NCBI RefSeq assembly: GCF_035825295.1
Contig: NZ_JAYMGI010000002.1
Span: 5,695,501-5,759,500, forward strand
Length of the DNA: 64,000 bases
Direction of reading: 5' to 3'
Source: Actinacidiphila sp. DG2A-62
GTDB taxonomy: Bacteria > Actinomycetota > Actinomycetes > Streptomycetales > Streptomycetaceae
The position numbers and the translations under genes are program-made. Each line of letters opens with the position of its first letter. Position 1 is the first letter of the stretch. The notes beneath the pieces are model-generated. The model searched no databases. It saw only the letters and a list, made by a program, of their open reading frames with translations, and was not told the origin of the DNA. This document shows positions 17,429 through 24,884 of the stretch, piece by piece.

Positions 17429-17479
17429 CCGTCGGTGCGCCGGCCGCGCCGTGGCGCGCCGGGCTCGGGCCTGGCCAGG

Positions 17480-18223
17480 TCAGGCGCGTCGGCAGTAGAG
17501 GAAGATCTGCTCCTCCGGCGGCACGTCGGTGCTCGCCGGCGCGTACACGTACGACTCCTCCTTGATCACGTCGAAGCCCGCGTCCGTCACGACATGGCGC
17601 AGTTCGTCCCGCAAGTAACCGGATACCCGGATCGTGTTGCCGAGGAACGGGATCGCCATGTCGTCCACGTCGGCCTCGACCATGCTGAGCGCGAGCAGCC
17701 CGCCGGGCTCCAGCAGGTCCCTGATCGACTCCAGCGCGCCGGGGATCTCCGCGCGCGGCAGCATCAGCAGCGAGAAGAACGCCGTGGCGCCGGCGAAGGG
17801 CCCCTGGACCAGGCCGTCCGCCAGGTCGGCGATGTCGCCGCGGACCAGCTCGGCCTCCGGGACGTTGCGCCGGGCCAGGGCGAGCATGCCGGGCGACAGG
17901 TCGACGCCGGTCACCCGCAGGCCCGCGTCGGCGAGCTGCCGGGCGGTCGGCAGCCCGGTGCCGCAGCCGACGTCGAGCACCCGCGCGCCGGCCGGCAGCG
18001 ACGCGGTCAGCCAGCCGCCGCCGTCGACCTGGCCCTCCTTGTGCGGGAACGCCTCGTCGTAGCGGTCGCCGATGGCGTCGAACGCCTCGGCCTGGCCGTC
18101 CCGGTTCCGCGTGCCGCCCCACTGCGGCGGGGCGCCCGCGAGGTCGCCGTCCAGGCCCGCGAGATCGCCGTCGAGACCCGCGAGGTCGTCCTCGGGGCCG
18201 TTCTCGTTGCCGCCGGTACCCAC
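17480..18223 (-). CDS. Class I SAM-dependent methyltransferase
   Basis: 247-residue Rossmann-fold methyltransferase of unknown substrate. Residues 65-80 hold the SAM-binding motif I, VLDVGCGTGLPTARQL, followed by VTGVDLSPGMLALARRN (motif II) and the DIADLADG acidic segment. The N-terminus carries three near-identical 21-bp units (about 18136-18197) encoding repeats of DLAGLDG, an odd low-complexity extension before the catalytic domain. GTG start at 18223 with GGGAGGACC upstream. A TAGAGT -10-like box on this strand lies about 120 bases upstream. Probably transcribed into the SpoIIE-type gene downstream. Confidence 0.88.
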   Translation of the reverse strand: MGTGGNENGPEDDLAGLDGDLAGLDGDLAGAPPQWGGTRNRDGQAEAFDAIGDRYDEAFPHKEGQVDGGGWLTASLPAGARVLDVGCGTGLPTARQLADAGLRVTGVDLSPGMLALARRNVPEAELVRGDIADLADGLVQGPFAGATAFFSLLMLPRAEIPGALESIRDLLEPGGLLALSMVEADVDDMAIPFLGNTIRVSGYLRDELRHVVTDAGFDVIKEESYVYAPASTDVPPEEQIFLYCRRA

Positions 18224-18480
18224 TGCTCAGGTCCTCCCTGGCTGATCGTCGACGCGGCGCCAGGGGTGGTGGCGCCGACCGTGCGGACTGGCGTGCTGGG
18301 CGGTACGCGGCTCGGTTCGTACGCCCGGCGGTGACGTGGCGTCAAACTCTAGGCCGCGATTGACAATTGTGCAGTGCTGCGGATGCGCTGTGTTCCGGAG
18401 GACGATCCTACGGTTAACGGTCGGGGGCCCCACAAGAGGCTCCGCCCATTCGGGGCGCACCCGGCGCGCGCCGGCGCGTC

Positions 18481-19161
18481 TCAGACCCGGGCCGGCTCGG
18501 GCGCGCGGTCCCAGTCCGCGGGCAGCGCGGGCAGCGGCCACGCCGGGTCCGGCCGCCAGTCCTCCCAGTGGTCGCGGAACGGCGGTCCCCACGCCTGGAT
18601 CACCTCCACCGCCCGCTGGCCGGCCCGCCGCACCCGGGCCGCCAGCTCGGCCGGCATCAGGCCGTCGGCCTGCGCCTGCGCGAACTCGTCCTCGTCCCGC
18701 CAGTCCCAGCTGCGGTCCGGGCGCACGGAGATGTCCAGGAAGTGGTCCTCCGAGTCCACTCCGCCTGCCCAGCGCCGCAGCGGCTCCTCCAGGTTCACGT
18801 ACCAGCTGCGGAACTGCCACCCGGCGTCCCAGAACAGCCACACCGACCAGGGCTCACCGGGCCGCGCCAGCTTCAGCACACCGGTACCCCACCAGCGTGT
18901 GACGTGCGGCACGTGCGGCTTGACGTAGCGGGTCTCCAGCGGCTCCCGGTGCACCGGCGTGCCGTCGGCCATCGCCGGCCGGACCACCGGCGTGTCCGGG
19001 GCCATCCACACCGCGAGCAGCTCGGCGTCGTCGCGGACCACCGTGACCGGGCGGCAGATGTGGACGGCGCCGGTGCCGTTCCCCCGGTAGCGCCACAGCA
19101 CCTGCGTGCCGGGGGTCCAGAACTGCGGCGTGGGCGGGCGGCGGCCGGTGTGCGCTGTCAT
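18481..19161 (-). CDS. DUF402 domain protein
   Basis: 226-residue member of the DUF402 (FomD/NTDP-like) family, whose studied members are nucleoside di/triphosphate or nucleotidyl-phosphonate hydrolases. The characteristic beta-barrel core is WSVWLFWDAGWQFRSWYVNL, then EEPLRRW and the metal-site stretch VDSEDHFLDISVRPD with DWRDEDEFAQAQADGLM. This supports a soluble metal-dependent phosphohydrolase. A TAAACT -10 box (complement of 19168-19173) sits six bases before the ATG and there is no Shine-Dalgarno, so the mRNA is probably leaderless. Confidence 0.82.
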   Translation of the reverse strand: MTAHTGRRPPTPQFWTPGTQVLWRYRGNGTGAVHICRPVTVVRDDAELLAVWMAPDTPVVRPAMADGTPVHREPLETRYVKPHVPHVTRWWGTGVLKLARPGEPWSVWLFWDAGWQFRSWYVNLEEPLRRWAGGVDSEDHFLDISVRPDRSWDWRDEDEFAQAQADGLMPAELAARVRRAGQRAVEVIQAWGPPFRDHWEDWRPDPAWPLPALPADWDRAPEPARV

Positions 19162-19203
19162 GACGGGAGTTTACGGAAGCGGTGGTGACGGACGGTGCCC
19201 GAA

Positions 19204-19269
19204 CGGGTCATGTGCGTGCGGCACACGCGGCCCGTACGGGTCATGTGCGTGCGGCACACGCGGCCCGTA
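19204..19269. repeat. Two exact 33-bp direct repeats
   Basis: Two adjacent identical 33-base units (19204-19236 and 19237-19269), beginning CGGGTCATGTGCG and containing TGTGC/GCACA hairpins. They lie between the fumC stop and the DUF402 start. They may act as terminator or processing structures for fumC. Confidence 0.85.
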
Positions 19270-19286
19270 CGGGTGGACCGGCGCGG

Positions 19287-20729
19287 TCACGGACGGGTCA
19301 TCCGCAGCACGTCGAGCGCCTCGTCCAGCTGTTGCTCGGTCAGCTCGCCGCGTTCGAGGTAGCCCCCCTCGACCACGACCTCGCGGATGGTCTTCCGCTC
19401 GGCCAGCGCCTTCTTGGCGACCTTCGCGGCCTCCTCGTAGCCGATGTGGCGGTTGAGCGGGGTGACCACGGACGGGGAGGACTCGGCGTACTCCCTGGCC
19501 CGCTCGGCGTGCGCGGTGATTCCGCCGATCGTGCGGTCGGCGAGCAGCCGGGTGACGTTCGCCAGCAGCCTGATCGACTCCAGCATGTTGCGGGCGATCA
19601 CCGGCAGCATCACGTTCAGCTCGAAGTTGCCGGCCGCGCCGGCCACCGCGATCGTCGTGTCGTTCCCGGCGACCTGCGCGGCGACCATCAGGACGGCCTC
19701 GGGGACCACCGGGTTGACCTTGCCCGGCATGATCGAGGAGCCGGGCTGCAGGTCCGGCAGGCTGATCTCGGCGAGTCCGGTACGCGGCCCGGAGGACATC
19801 CAGCGCAGGTCGTTGGCGATCTTGGTGAGGCCGACCGCGATGGTGCGCAGCTGGCCCGACGCCTCCACGATCGCGTCGCGCGCGCCCTGCGCCTCGAAGT
19901 GGTTGCGGGCCTCGGTCAGCGGCAGTCCGGTGGCGGCGGCGACCTCGGCGATCACCGCGGCGGGGAACCCGGGCGGGGTGTTGATGCCGGTGCCGACCGC
20001 GGTGCCGCCCAGCGGCAGCTCGGCCAGCCGCGGCAGCACCGACTCCAGTCGTTCGATGCCGTACCTGACCTGCGCCGCGTAGCCGCCGAACTCCTGGCCC
20101 AGCGTCACCGGTGTGGCGTCCATCAGGTGGGTGCGGCCGGCCTTGACCACCTCCGCGAACTCCTCGGACTTCGCCTCCAGCGCCGTGGCCAGGTGGTCGA
20201 GGGCCGGGATCAGGTCGCGGGTGACGGCGGCGGTGGCGGCGATGTGGATGCTGGAGGGGAACACGTCGTTGGACGACTGCGAGGCGTTGACGTGGTCGTT
20301 CGGGTGCACCGGGCGGCCGAGCCGCTCGGCGGCGAGCGAGGCGATCACCTCGTTGGCGTTCATGTTGGACGAGGTGCCCGAGCCGGTCTGGAAGACGTCG
20401 ACCGGGAAGTGCGCGTCCCACGCGCCGCCCGCGACCTCCTCGGCCGCGGCGCGGATCGCCTCGGCGAGGTCCGCGTCCAGCACGCCGAGGTCGCCGTTCA
20501 CCCGGGCGGCGGCGGCCTTGATCCGGGCCAGCGCCTCGATGTGGGCGCGCTCGATCCGCCGGCCCGAGATCGGGAAGTTCTGCACCGCCCGCTGGGTCTG
20601 CGCGCCCCAGCGGGCCTCGCGCGGCACCCGCACCTCGCCCATCGAGTCGTGCTCGGTCCTGAAGTCCGCGCCGGGGGCGCCGCCCGCGGGAAAGTCCTGG
20701 CCTGCCGCCGTTGCGCTCGTGTCGTCCAT
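19287..20729 (-). CDS. fumC: Fumarate hydratase class II
   Basis: Iron-independent fumarase of the TCA cycle, 480 residues, converting fumarate to L-malate in the cytoplasm. Clear signatures are WGAQTQRAVQNFPISG, the substrate block QTGSGTSSNMNANEV, the B-site HPNDHVN with SQSSND, and the flexible SS-loop GSSIMPGKVNPV. The first 30 residues before MGEVRVP are not conserved; ATG 20729 is kept because it is in frame, but TATAGG one base upstream makes an internal start at 20639 possible. A class I iron-sulfur fumarase is encoded at 26028, so the organism has both enzymes. Confidence 0.96.
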   Translation of the reverse strand: MDDTSATAAGQDFPAGGAPGADFRTEHDSMGEVRVPREARWGAQTQRAVQNFPISGRRIERAHIEALARIKAAAARVNGDLGVLDADLAEAIRAAAEEVAGGAWDAHFPVDVFQTGSGTSSNMNANEVIASLAAERLGRPVHPNDHVNASQSSNDVFPSSIHIAATAAVTRDLIPALDHLATALEAKSEEFAEVVKAGRTHLMDATPVTLGQEFGGYAAQVRYGIERLESVLPRLAELPLGGTAVGTGINTPPGFPAAVIAEVAAATGLPLTEARNHFEAQGARDAIVEASGQLRTIAVGLTKIANDLRWMSSGPRTGLAEISLPDLQPGSSIMPGKVNPVVPEAVLMVAAQVAGNDTTIAVAGAAGNFELNVMLPVIARNMLESIRLLANVTRLLADRTIGGITAHAERAREYAESSPSVVTPLNRHIGYEEAAKVAKKALAERKTIREVVVEGGYLERGELTEQQLDEALDVLRMTRP

Positions 20730-20918
20730 ACCTATAAGAGTGCTCCCCGCGGCCGGAGTGTTCCGAGCGGCTCCCGGGGGCCGCTCACAACAGGCGCGGC
20801 CGGCGGGAACGGGGGCGGCCGGATGTGGAGCAGGTCACATAGGTGGCGGGAATGGTTGAACTCTCATCTAGGTTGGAGCCTGACGTAAGGCGTCCACCAC
20901 GACCGATGAGGAACCCCC

Positions 20919-21512
20919 ATGACGCTCGCCCTCGACAGTGCCGCGCAGGACCTGCTGTTCCGCGAGGCCCGTACCGCGAACACGTTCACCGACGAGCCGG
21001 TGACCGACGAGCAGATCCAGGCCGTGTACGACCTGGTGAAGTACGCCCCCACCTCGATGAACCAGCAGCCGCTGCGGATCGTGCTGGTCAGGAGCCCCGA
21101 GGCGCGCGAGCGGCTGGTCCGGCACATGGCGGACGGCAACAAGCAGAAGACCGCCGCCGCGCCGCTGGTGGCGATCCTCGCCGCGGACAACGAGTTCCAC
21201 GAGGAGCTGCCGGTCCAGTTCCCGCACTATCCGCAGGCCAAGGACGTCATCTTCGCCGAGCGCCCGGTCCGGGAGAAGTCCGCGCACTTCAACGGCAGCA
21301 TCCAGGTCGGCTACTTCATCATCGGCGTGCGCGCGGCGGGCCTGGCGGCCGGCCCGATGACCGGCTTCGACGCCGAGGCGCTGAACAAGGAGTTCTTCCC
21401 CGAGGGCGACCACTCCGTGCTGGCCGTGGTGAACATCGGCAAGCCGGGCCCGGACGCCTGGTTCCCGCGCTCCCCGCGCCTGGCGTACGACGAGGTCGTC
21501 ACCACCGTCTGA
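20919..21512 (+). CDS. Malonic semialdehyde reductase / nitroreductase family (RutE-like)
   Basis: 197-residue FMN-binding nitroreductase-fold protein of the RutE/HadB subgroup. The N-terminus LLFREARTANTFTDEPVTDE plus VKYAPTSMNQQPLRIVLV is diagnostic: it contains the FMN-contacting residues and the substrate loop. GVRAAGLAAGPMTGFDAEAL and LAVVNIGKPGPDAWFPRSPR complete the fold. RutE acts in uracil degradation, but no other rut genes lie near, so the substrate here is open. GAGGA precedes the ATG. A partly symmetric CTAG-centred element lies at about 20861-20878 in the promoter region. It is divergent from fumC and convergent with the DUF4245 gene. Confidence 0.88.
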   Translation: MTLALDSAAQDLLFREARTANTFTDEPVTDEQIQAVYDLVKYAPTSMNQQPLRIVLVRSPEARERLVRHMADGNKQKTAAAPLVAILAADNEFHEELPVQFPHYPQAKDVIFAERPVREKSAHFNGSIQVGYFIIGVRAAGLAAGPMTGFDAEALNKEFFPEGDHSVLAVVNIGKPGPDAWFPRSPRLAYDEVVTTV

Positions 21513-21526
21513 CCCGCCCGGCGCCT

Positions 21527-21548
21527 CGGGCGCCCGTGCGGGCGCCCG
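21527..21548. terminator. Bidirectional terminator hairpin
   Basis: CGGGCGCCCG occurs twice (21527-21536 and 21539-21548). Each copy is self-complementary and the pair forms a long GC stem between two convergent gene ends. Confidence 0.6.
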
Positions 21549-21551
21549 CGC

Positions 21552-22103
21552 CTACGACGCAGCCTTCGGACGGCCGCCGCGCTCCTTGAGCGCGGCGGCC
21601 ATCTGCACGAGCCGGGCCTGCGACGCGGTGCCCATGACGACCGTGGTGCGGCCGGTCTCCACCCGCACCAGCGCGCTGTACCGGCCACCGGTCCAGCGCT
21701 GCCACGCCACACCGGCCACCGGGACCGTACGGGCGCCGTCGCGGTGGCCGCCCATGGTGACCGAGGAGACGAACGGAGCGGTCGCCGCGTTGCTCTGCTC
21801 CACCGCCACGTACTGCTGGGACGGGTCGACGAAGCCGATGTGCCAGGTCACGTTCTGCGGGTCGGAGTCGCTGTACGTCACCGAGGTGGACCGCCAGTCC
21901 GCGCCGAGGCCCTCCGGGCCGGCCACCGGGTAGGGCGCGTCGCGCCGCGCCTGCCCCAGCTCCACCGAGAACGGGACCACCTTCACCGGGTCGGCGTGCG
22001 AGTCGTGCGGGATGAACAGGTAGATCGCGGACACCACGACACCCAGGACCACCAGGGAGAGGATCAGGTCCCGCACCGTCTTGCTGCCGCGCTTGTCTGC
22101 TGC
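21552..22103 (-). CDS. DUF4245 membrane-anchored protein
   Basis: Small predicted membrane protein of the DUF4245 family, conserved in actinobacteria beside glpX and of unknown function. A short basic N-terminus (KRGSKTVRD) is followed by one transmembrane helix, LILSLVVLGVVVSAIYLFIP. The remaining 145 residues are extracytoplasmic with the conserved blocks PYPVAGPEGLGADWRSTSVT and VTWHIGFVDPSQQYVAVEQ. I chose GTG 22103 because GGGGGA lies 10 bases upstream; ATG 22124 lacks a ribosome site. It is divergent from glpX with about 150 bases between. Confidence 0.85.
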   Translation of the reverse strand, partial: AADKRGSKTVRDLILSLVVLGVVVSAIYLFIPHDSHADPVKVVPFSVELGQARRDAPYPVAGPEGLGADWRSTSVTYSDSDPQNVTWHIGFVDPSQQYVAVEQSNAATAPFVSSVTMGGHRDGARTVPVAGVAWQRWTGGRYSALVRVETGRTTVVMGTASQARLVQMAAALKERGGRPKAAS

Positions 22104-22253
22104 CACGCCCCTATCGTCCCCCATGCCCGGTTGCCTCCGGCCCGCCGGGGTACCCGCTCATGTGACGCGCATCCTGCTCAGACTCGCAACCAGCCGATAG
22201 GGTCGTAGCACCCTCATATCTACGGCCGTCCTCGTACAGGAAGGTGCGCTGCG

Positions 22254-23285
22254 ATGACCGACCAGCATCTGCCCCCGCAACTCGAAGTGAGCCCGGAGGC
22301 CCCCGACCGCAACCTCGCCCTGGAACTCGTCCGGGTCACCGAGGCCGCCGCGATGGCGGCCGGCCGCTGGGTCGGCCGGGGCGACAAGAACGGCGCCGAC
22401 GGCGCGGCCGTCAAGGCGATGCGCACCCTGGTGCACACCGTGTCGATGAACGGCGTCGTGGTGATCGGCGAAGGCGAGAAGGACGAGGCGCCGATGCTGT
22501 TCAACGGCGAACGGATCGGCGACGGCACCGGCGCCGAGGTCGACGTGGCCGTGGACCCCGTGGACGGCACCACGCTGACCGCCAAGGGCATGCCGAACGC
22601 GGTGTCCGTGCTGGCCGCCGCCGAGCGCGGTTCGATGTACGACCCGTCGGCCGTCTTCTACATGGACAAGCTGGTGGTGGGCCCGGAGGCCGCGGAGTTC
22701 GTGGACATCACCGCGCCGCCCGCGGTGAACGTGCGCCGGGTCGCCAAGGCCAAGGGCGGCGCGCCGGAGGACGTCACCGTGGTGGTGCTCGACCGGCCGC
22801 GCCACGATGAGCTGGTGCGCGAGCTGCGCGAGGCCGGCGCCCGGATCAAGTTCATCTCCGACGGCGACGTGGCGGGCGCGGTGATGGCCGCCCGCGAGCA
22901 CACCGGGGTGGACATGCTGATGGGCATCGGCGGCACCCCGGAGGGCATCATCGCCGCGTGCGCGATGGCCTGCCTGGGCGGCTCCATCCAGGGCCGGCTG
23001 TGGCCCAAGGACGACGCCGAGCGGCGCAAGGCGCTGGACGCCGGGCACGACCTGGACCGGGTGCTGTTCACCGAGGACCTGGTCAGCGGCGAGAACGTCT
23101 TCTTCGTCGCGACCGGCATCACCGACGGCGAGCTGCTGCGCGGCGTGCGCTACCGCGCCGAGACCGCGACCACCTCGTCCCTGGTGATGCGGTCGAAGTC
23201 CGGCACGATCCGGCAGATCGACTCCGTGCACCGGCTGTCCAAGCTGCGGGCGTACAGCGCGATCGACTTCGACCGGGCGAACTGA
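22254..23285 (+). CDS. glpX: Class II fructose-1,6-bisphosphatase
   Basis: GlpX-type fructose-1,6-bisphosphatase of gluconeogenesis, 343 residues, metal-dependent. Family motifs visible: GRGDKNGADGAAVKAMR, VVIGEGEKDEAPMLFNGE (metal-binding acidic residues), DVAVDPVDGTTLTAKG (phosphatase core DPVDGTT), and the MGIGGTPEGIIAACAMACLG block. The ATG has GGAAGG upstream. Downstream are an unusual tandem repeat array and a hairpin shared with the convergent whiB-like gene. Gluconeogenic flux fits the neighbouring fumarases and polyphosphate glucokinase. Confidence 0.96.
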   Translation: MTDQHLPPQLEVSPEAPDRNLALELVRVTEAAAMAAGRWVGRGDKNGADGAAVKAMRTLVHTVSMNGVVVIGEGEKDEAPMLFNGERIGDGTGAEVDVAVDPVDGTTLTAKGMPNAVSVLAAAERGSMYDPSAVFYMDKLVVGPEAAEFVDITAPPAVNVRRVAKAKGGAPEDVTVVVLDRPRHDELVRELREAGARIKFISDGDVAGAVMAAREHTGVDMLMGIGGTPEGIIAACAMACLGGSIQGRLWPKDDAERRKALDAGHDLDRVLFTEDLVSGENVFFVATGITDGELLRGVRYRAETATTSSLVMRSKSGTIRQIDSVHRLSKLRAYSAIDFDRAN

Positions 23286-23290
23286 GCCCC

Positions 23291-23390
23291 ACCGGTCTGT
23301 GCCGCCCGGTCTGTGCCGCGCGGTCTGAGCCGCACCGGTCTGAGCCGCACCGGTCTGTGCCGCACCGGTCTGTGCCGCACCGGTTCGACG
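23291..23390. repeat. Tandem array of 14-15-bp units after glpX
   Basis: Six to seven copies of a unit like ACCGGTCTGTGCCGC, with T/A variation at one site (CTGTG or CTGAG). The array starts five bases after the glpX stop and is non-coding. There are no spacers, so it is not a CRISPR array. Confidence 0.85.
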
Positions 23391-23403
23391 CACTGACCCG
23401 TTT

Positions 23404-23454
23404 CCCCTCCGCCGCCCGGCCCGGGCCCCGTATTCCCGGTGTCCGGCGGAGGGG
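23404..23454. terminator. Hairpin between convergent glpX and whiB-like genes
   Basis: CCCCTCCGCCG (23404-23414) is exactly complementary to 23444-23454, with a smaller GC hairpin inside. It lies 15 bases from the whiB-like stop and probably ends transcription from both sides. Confidence 0.6.
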
Positions 23455-23468
23455 GAGCGGGTCAGTGG

Positions 23469-23822
23469 TCAGCCCGCGGCGGCTATGCCCGCTGCGGGGC
23501 GCTGGAGTTCGAGTTCGCGGCGGCGCCTGCGGGCCAGCACCACCCGGCGCTCGGCGGCCGTCATCCCGCCCCACACGCCGTACGGCTCGGGCTGCAGCAG
23601 GGCGTGCTCGCGGCATTCGAGCATCACCGGGCAGCGGGCGCAGACGCGCTTGGCGGCCTCCTCGCGGGACAGCCGGGCGGCGGTGGGCTCCTTGGACGGG
23701 GCGAAGAACAGCCCCGCCTCGTCACTCCGGCAGGCGGCCTCCGAGTGCCAGGGGCCGCCCAGATCCCGCGGGTGTCCTGGCGGGAGGGAGGGGTCCGTGG
23801 CGGGCTCGATCGGTTGAAGCAC
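23469..23822 (-). CDS. WhiB-like iron-sulfur regulator
   Basis: 117-residue actinobacterial Wbl protein. The four cluster-binding Cys are at residues 31, 61, 64 and 70 (C-x29-C-x2-C-x5-C), in EAACRSD and VCARCPVMLEC, and are followed by the GVWGG turn and a basic C-terminus (RRVVLARRRRREL) for DNA or sigma-factor contact. Such proteins bind a redox-sensitive [4Fe-4S] cluster and act with the principal sigma factor. Its place next to glpX resembles the Streptomyces wblI locus, but I do not assign that name firmly. GTG start at 23822 with AGGAG seven bases upstream. Confidence 0.92.
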   Translation of the reverse strand: MLQPIEPATDPSLPPGHPRDLGGPWHSEAACRSDEAGLFFAPSKEPTAARLSREEAAKRVCARCPVMLECREHALLQPEPYGVWGGMTAAERRVVLARRRRRELELQRPAAGIAAAG

Positions 23823-24040
23823 GGGAAACTCCTGACGACGGCTCGGCGATGGCCACGCTTGCCGCGTCGCCGACCGGTACCGGCGTCAGGTGTGCCGGAG
23901 CTGCCGGCGCGGCGGCGTGCTCCATCCCCTACCCGCTGTACGCGACTTCATGCGCACCGTGTTCACCGCCGTGCACGCCCGTTCACTTGCGCTCGCTTGT
24001 GCTCAACTGTGGTCGTGGCGGGAGGATCTGCGGCCGTGCG

Positions 24041-24805
24041 TCAGTCCGCCAGGCGTTTCTTCGTCCAGTCCTTGACCTTCTTGCCGCGCTTCGCCTTCGC
24101 CTCCACGCCGCCGCAGAACGCGACGCCGTCGATCCGTACCACCGGAGCGTCCGGGTCCGTCGCCTCCAGCGACTGGATGTCCGAGCCGCCCATGATCCCG
24201 ATCACACCGCTGCCACGCAGCGTGACGTTCTCCGGGAGCCTGATGCTGACCCCGCCCATGATCGCGGTGCAGTGGATCACCAACTCCGGCGCGGTGAAGG
24301 TCGCTTCCGACAGGTCGATCTCCACGCCGCCCATGATCGCGACCGCGTTGATCCGGTGGCCGACCCGCCAGCGGCCCTTGCGGGTGGCGCCGCTGAGGAT
24401 GCCGACCAGATTCGGGTTCTCGCCGCTGGGGTCGGGGGTGTACGTGCGCGGCGCGGCCGGCGCGGGCGTGGGGGCCGCGGCCCGGCCCACCGGCAGGTCC
24501 CGTACCAGCGGCTGGAGTTGGCCGACGGTCTTGGCGGCGTACGCCCGCTCGATCCGCTCCGCGTGCTCCCCGGCGTCGAGCCGTCCCTCGGCGAGCGCCT
24601 CGCGCAGGATGTCGGCGACGCGGTCCCGGTCGGCGTCCGAGGCGCGCAGGTCGCCCTCGGCGAGGGCGGTGGGGGCAGCGGAGGCGGCGGGGACGGCGGG
24701 GGTGGCGGGGACGGTGTGCGCGGGCGCCGGAGCGGCCTGCTCCGCGGCCGTCCCGGGGGCCTGCGGCTGCTTCTGGGGCTGCGATTCCTCGACCGGTTCA
24801 TCCAC
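24041..24805 (-). CDS. DUF1707 and LiaF-like C-terminal domain protein
   Basis: Soluble protein with no membrane helix. An Ala/Pro-rich N-terminus is followed by a DUF1707 (SHOCT-like) domain near residues 50-105: LRASDADRDRVADILREALA, EGRLDAGEHAERIERAYAAK and TVGQLQPLVRDLP. The C-terminal 120 residues form a beta-helix-like LiaF/DUF2154 repeat, with MGG recurring in AVAIMGGVEIDL, AIMGGVSIRLP and GIMGGSDI. LiaF relatives modulate cell-envelope stress sensing. GTG 24805 is preferred because TACGGT sits six bases upstream as a leaderless -10 box; GTG 24820 is possible. A perfect dyad lies just upstream. Confidence 0.83.
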   Translation of the reverse strand: MDEPVEESQPQKQPQAPGTAAEQAAPAPAHTVPATPAVPAASAAPTALAEGDLRASDADRDRVADILREALAEGRLDAGEHAERIERAYAAKTVGQLQPLVRDLPVGRAAAPTPAPAAPRTYTPDPSGENPNLVGILSGATRKGRWRVGHRINAVAIMGGVEIDLSEATFTAPELVIHCTAIMGGVSIRLPENVTLRGSGVIGIMGGSDIQSLEATDPDAPVVRIDGVAFCGGVEAKAKRGKKVKDWTKKRLAD

Positions 24806-24823
24806 CGTCCCACCGTACACAGA

Positions 24824-24837
24824 CGCGATAGATCGCG
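24824..24837. promoter_or_regulatory. Palindrome upstream of DUF1707 gene
   Basis: CGCGAT-AG-ATCGCG, perfect six-base arms, placed in the spacer just upstream of the -10-like TACGGT (complement of 24812-24817). A likely operator; the binding protein is unknown. Confidence 0.5.
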
Positions 24838-24884
24838 ACTAGCCTCGGCCACCCCGAGACCCGCCTGAGCGCACCCCGATCCGA

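Noticed and set aside
20856..20893. Canonical -35/-10 promoter for the nitroreductase
   Set aside because: TTGAAC and TAGGTT are only eight bases apart and no suitable pair with 16-19-base spacing was found, so no promoter was called.
23291..23390. CRISPR array
   Set aside because: Units are contiguous 14-15-bp tandem copies with no spacers, and no cas genes are near.
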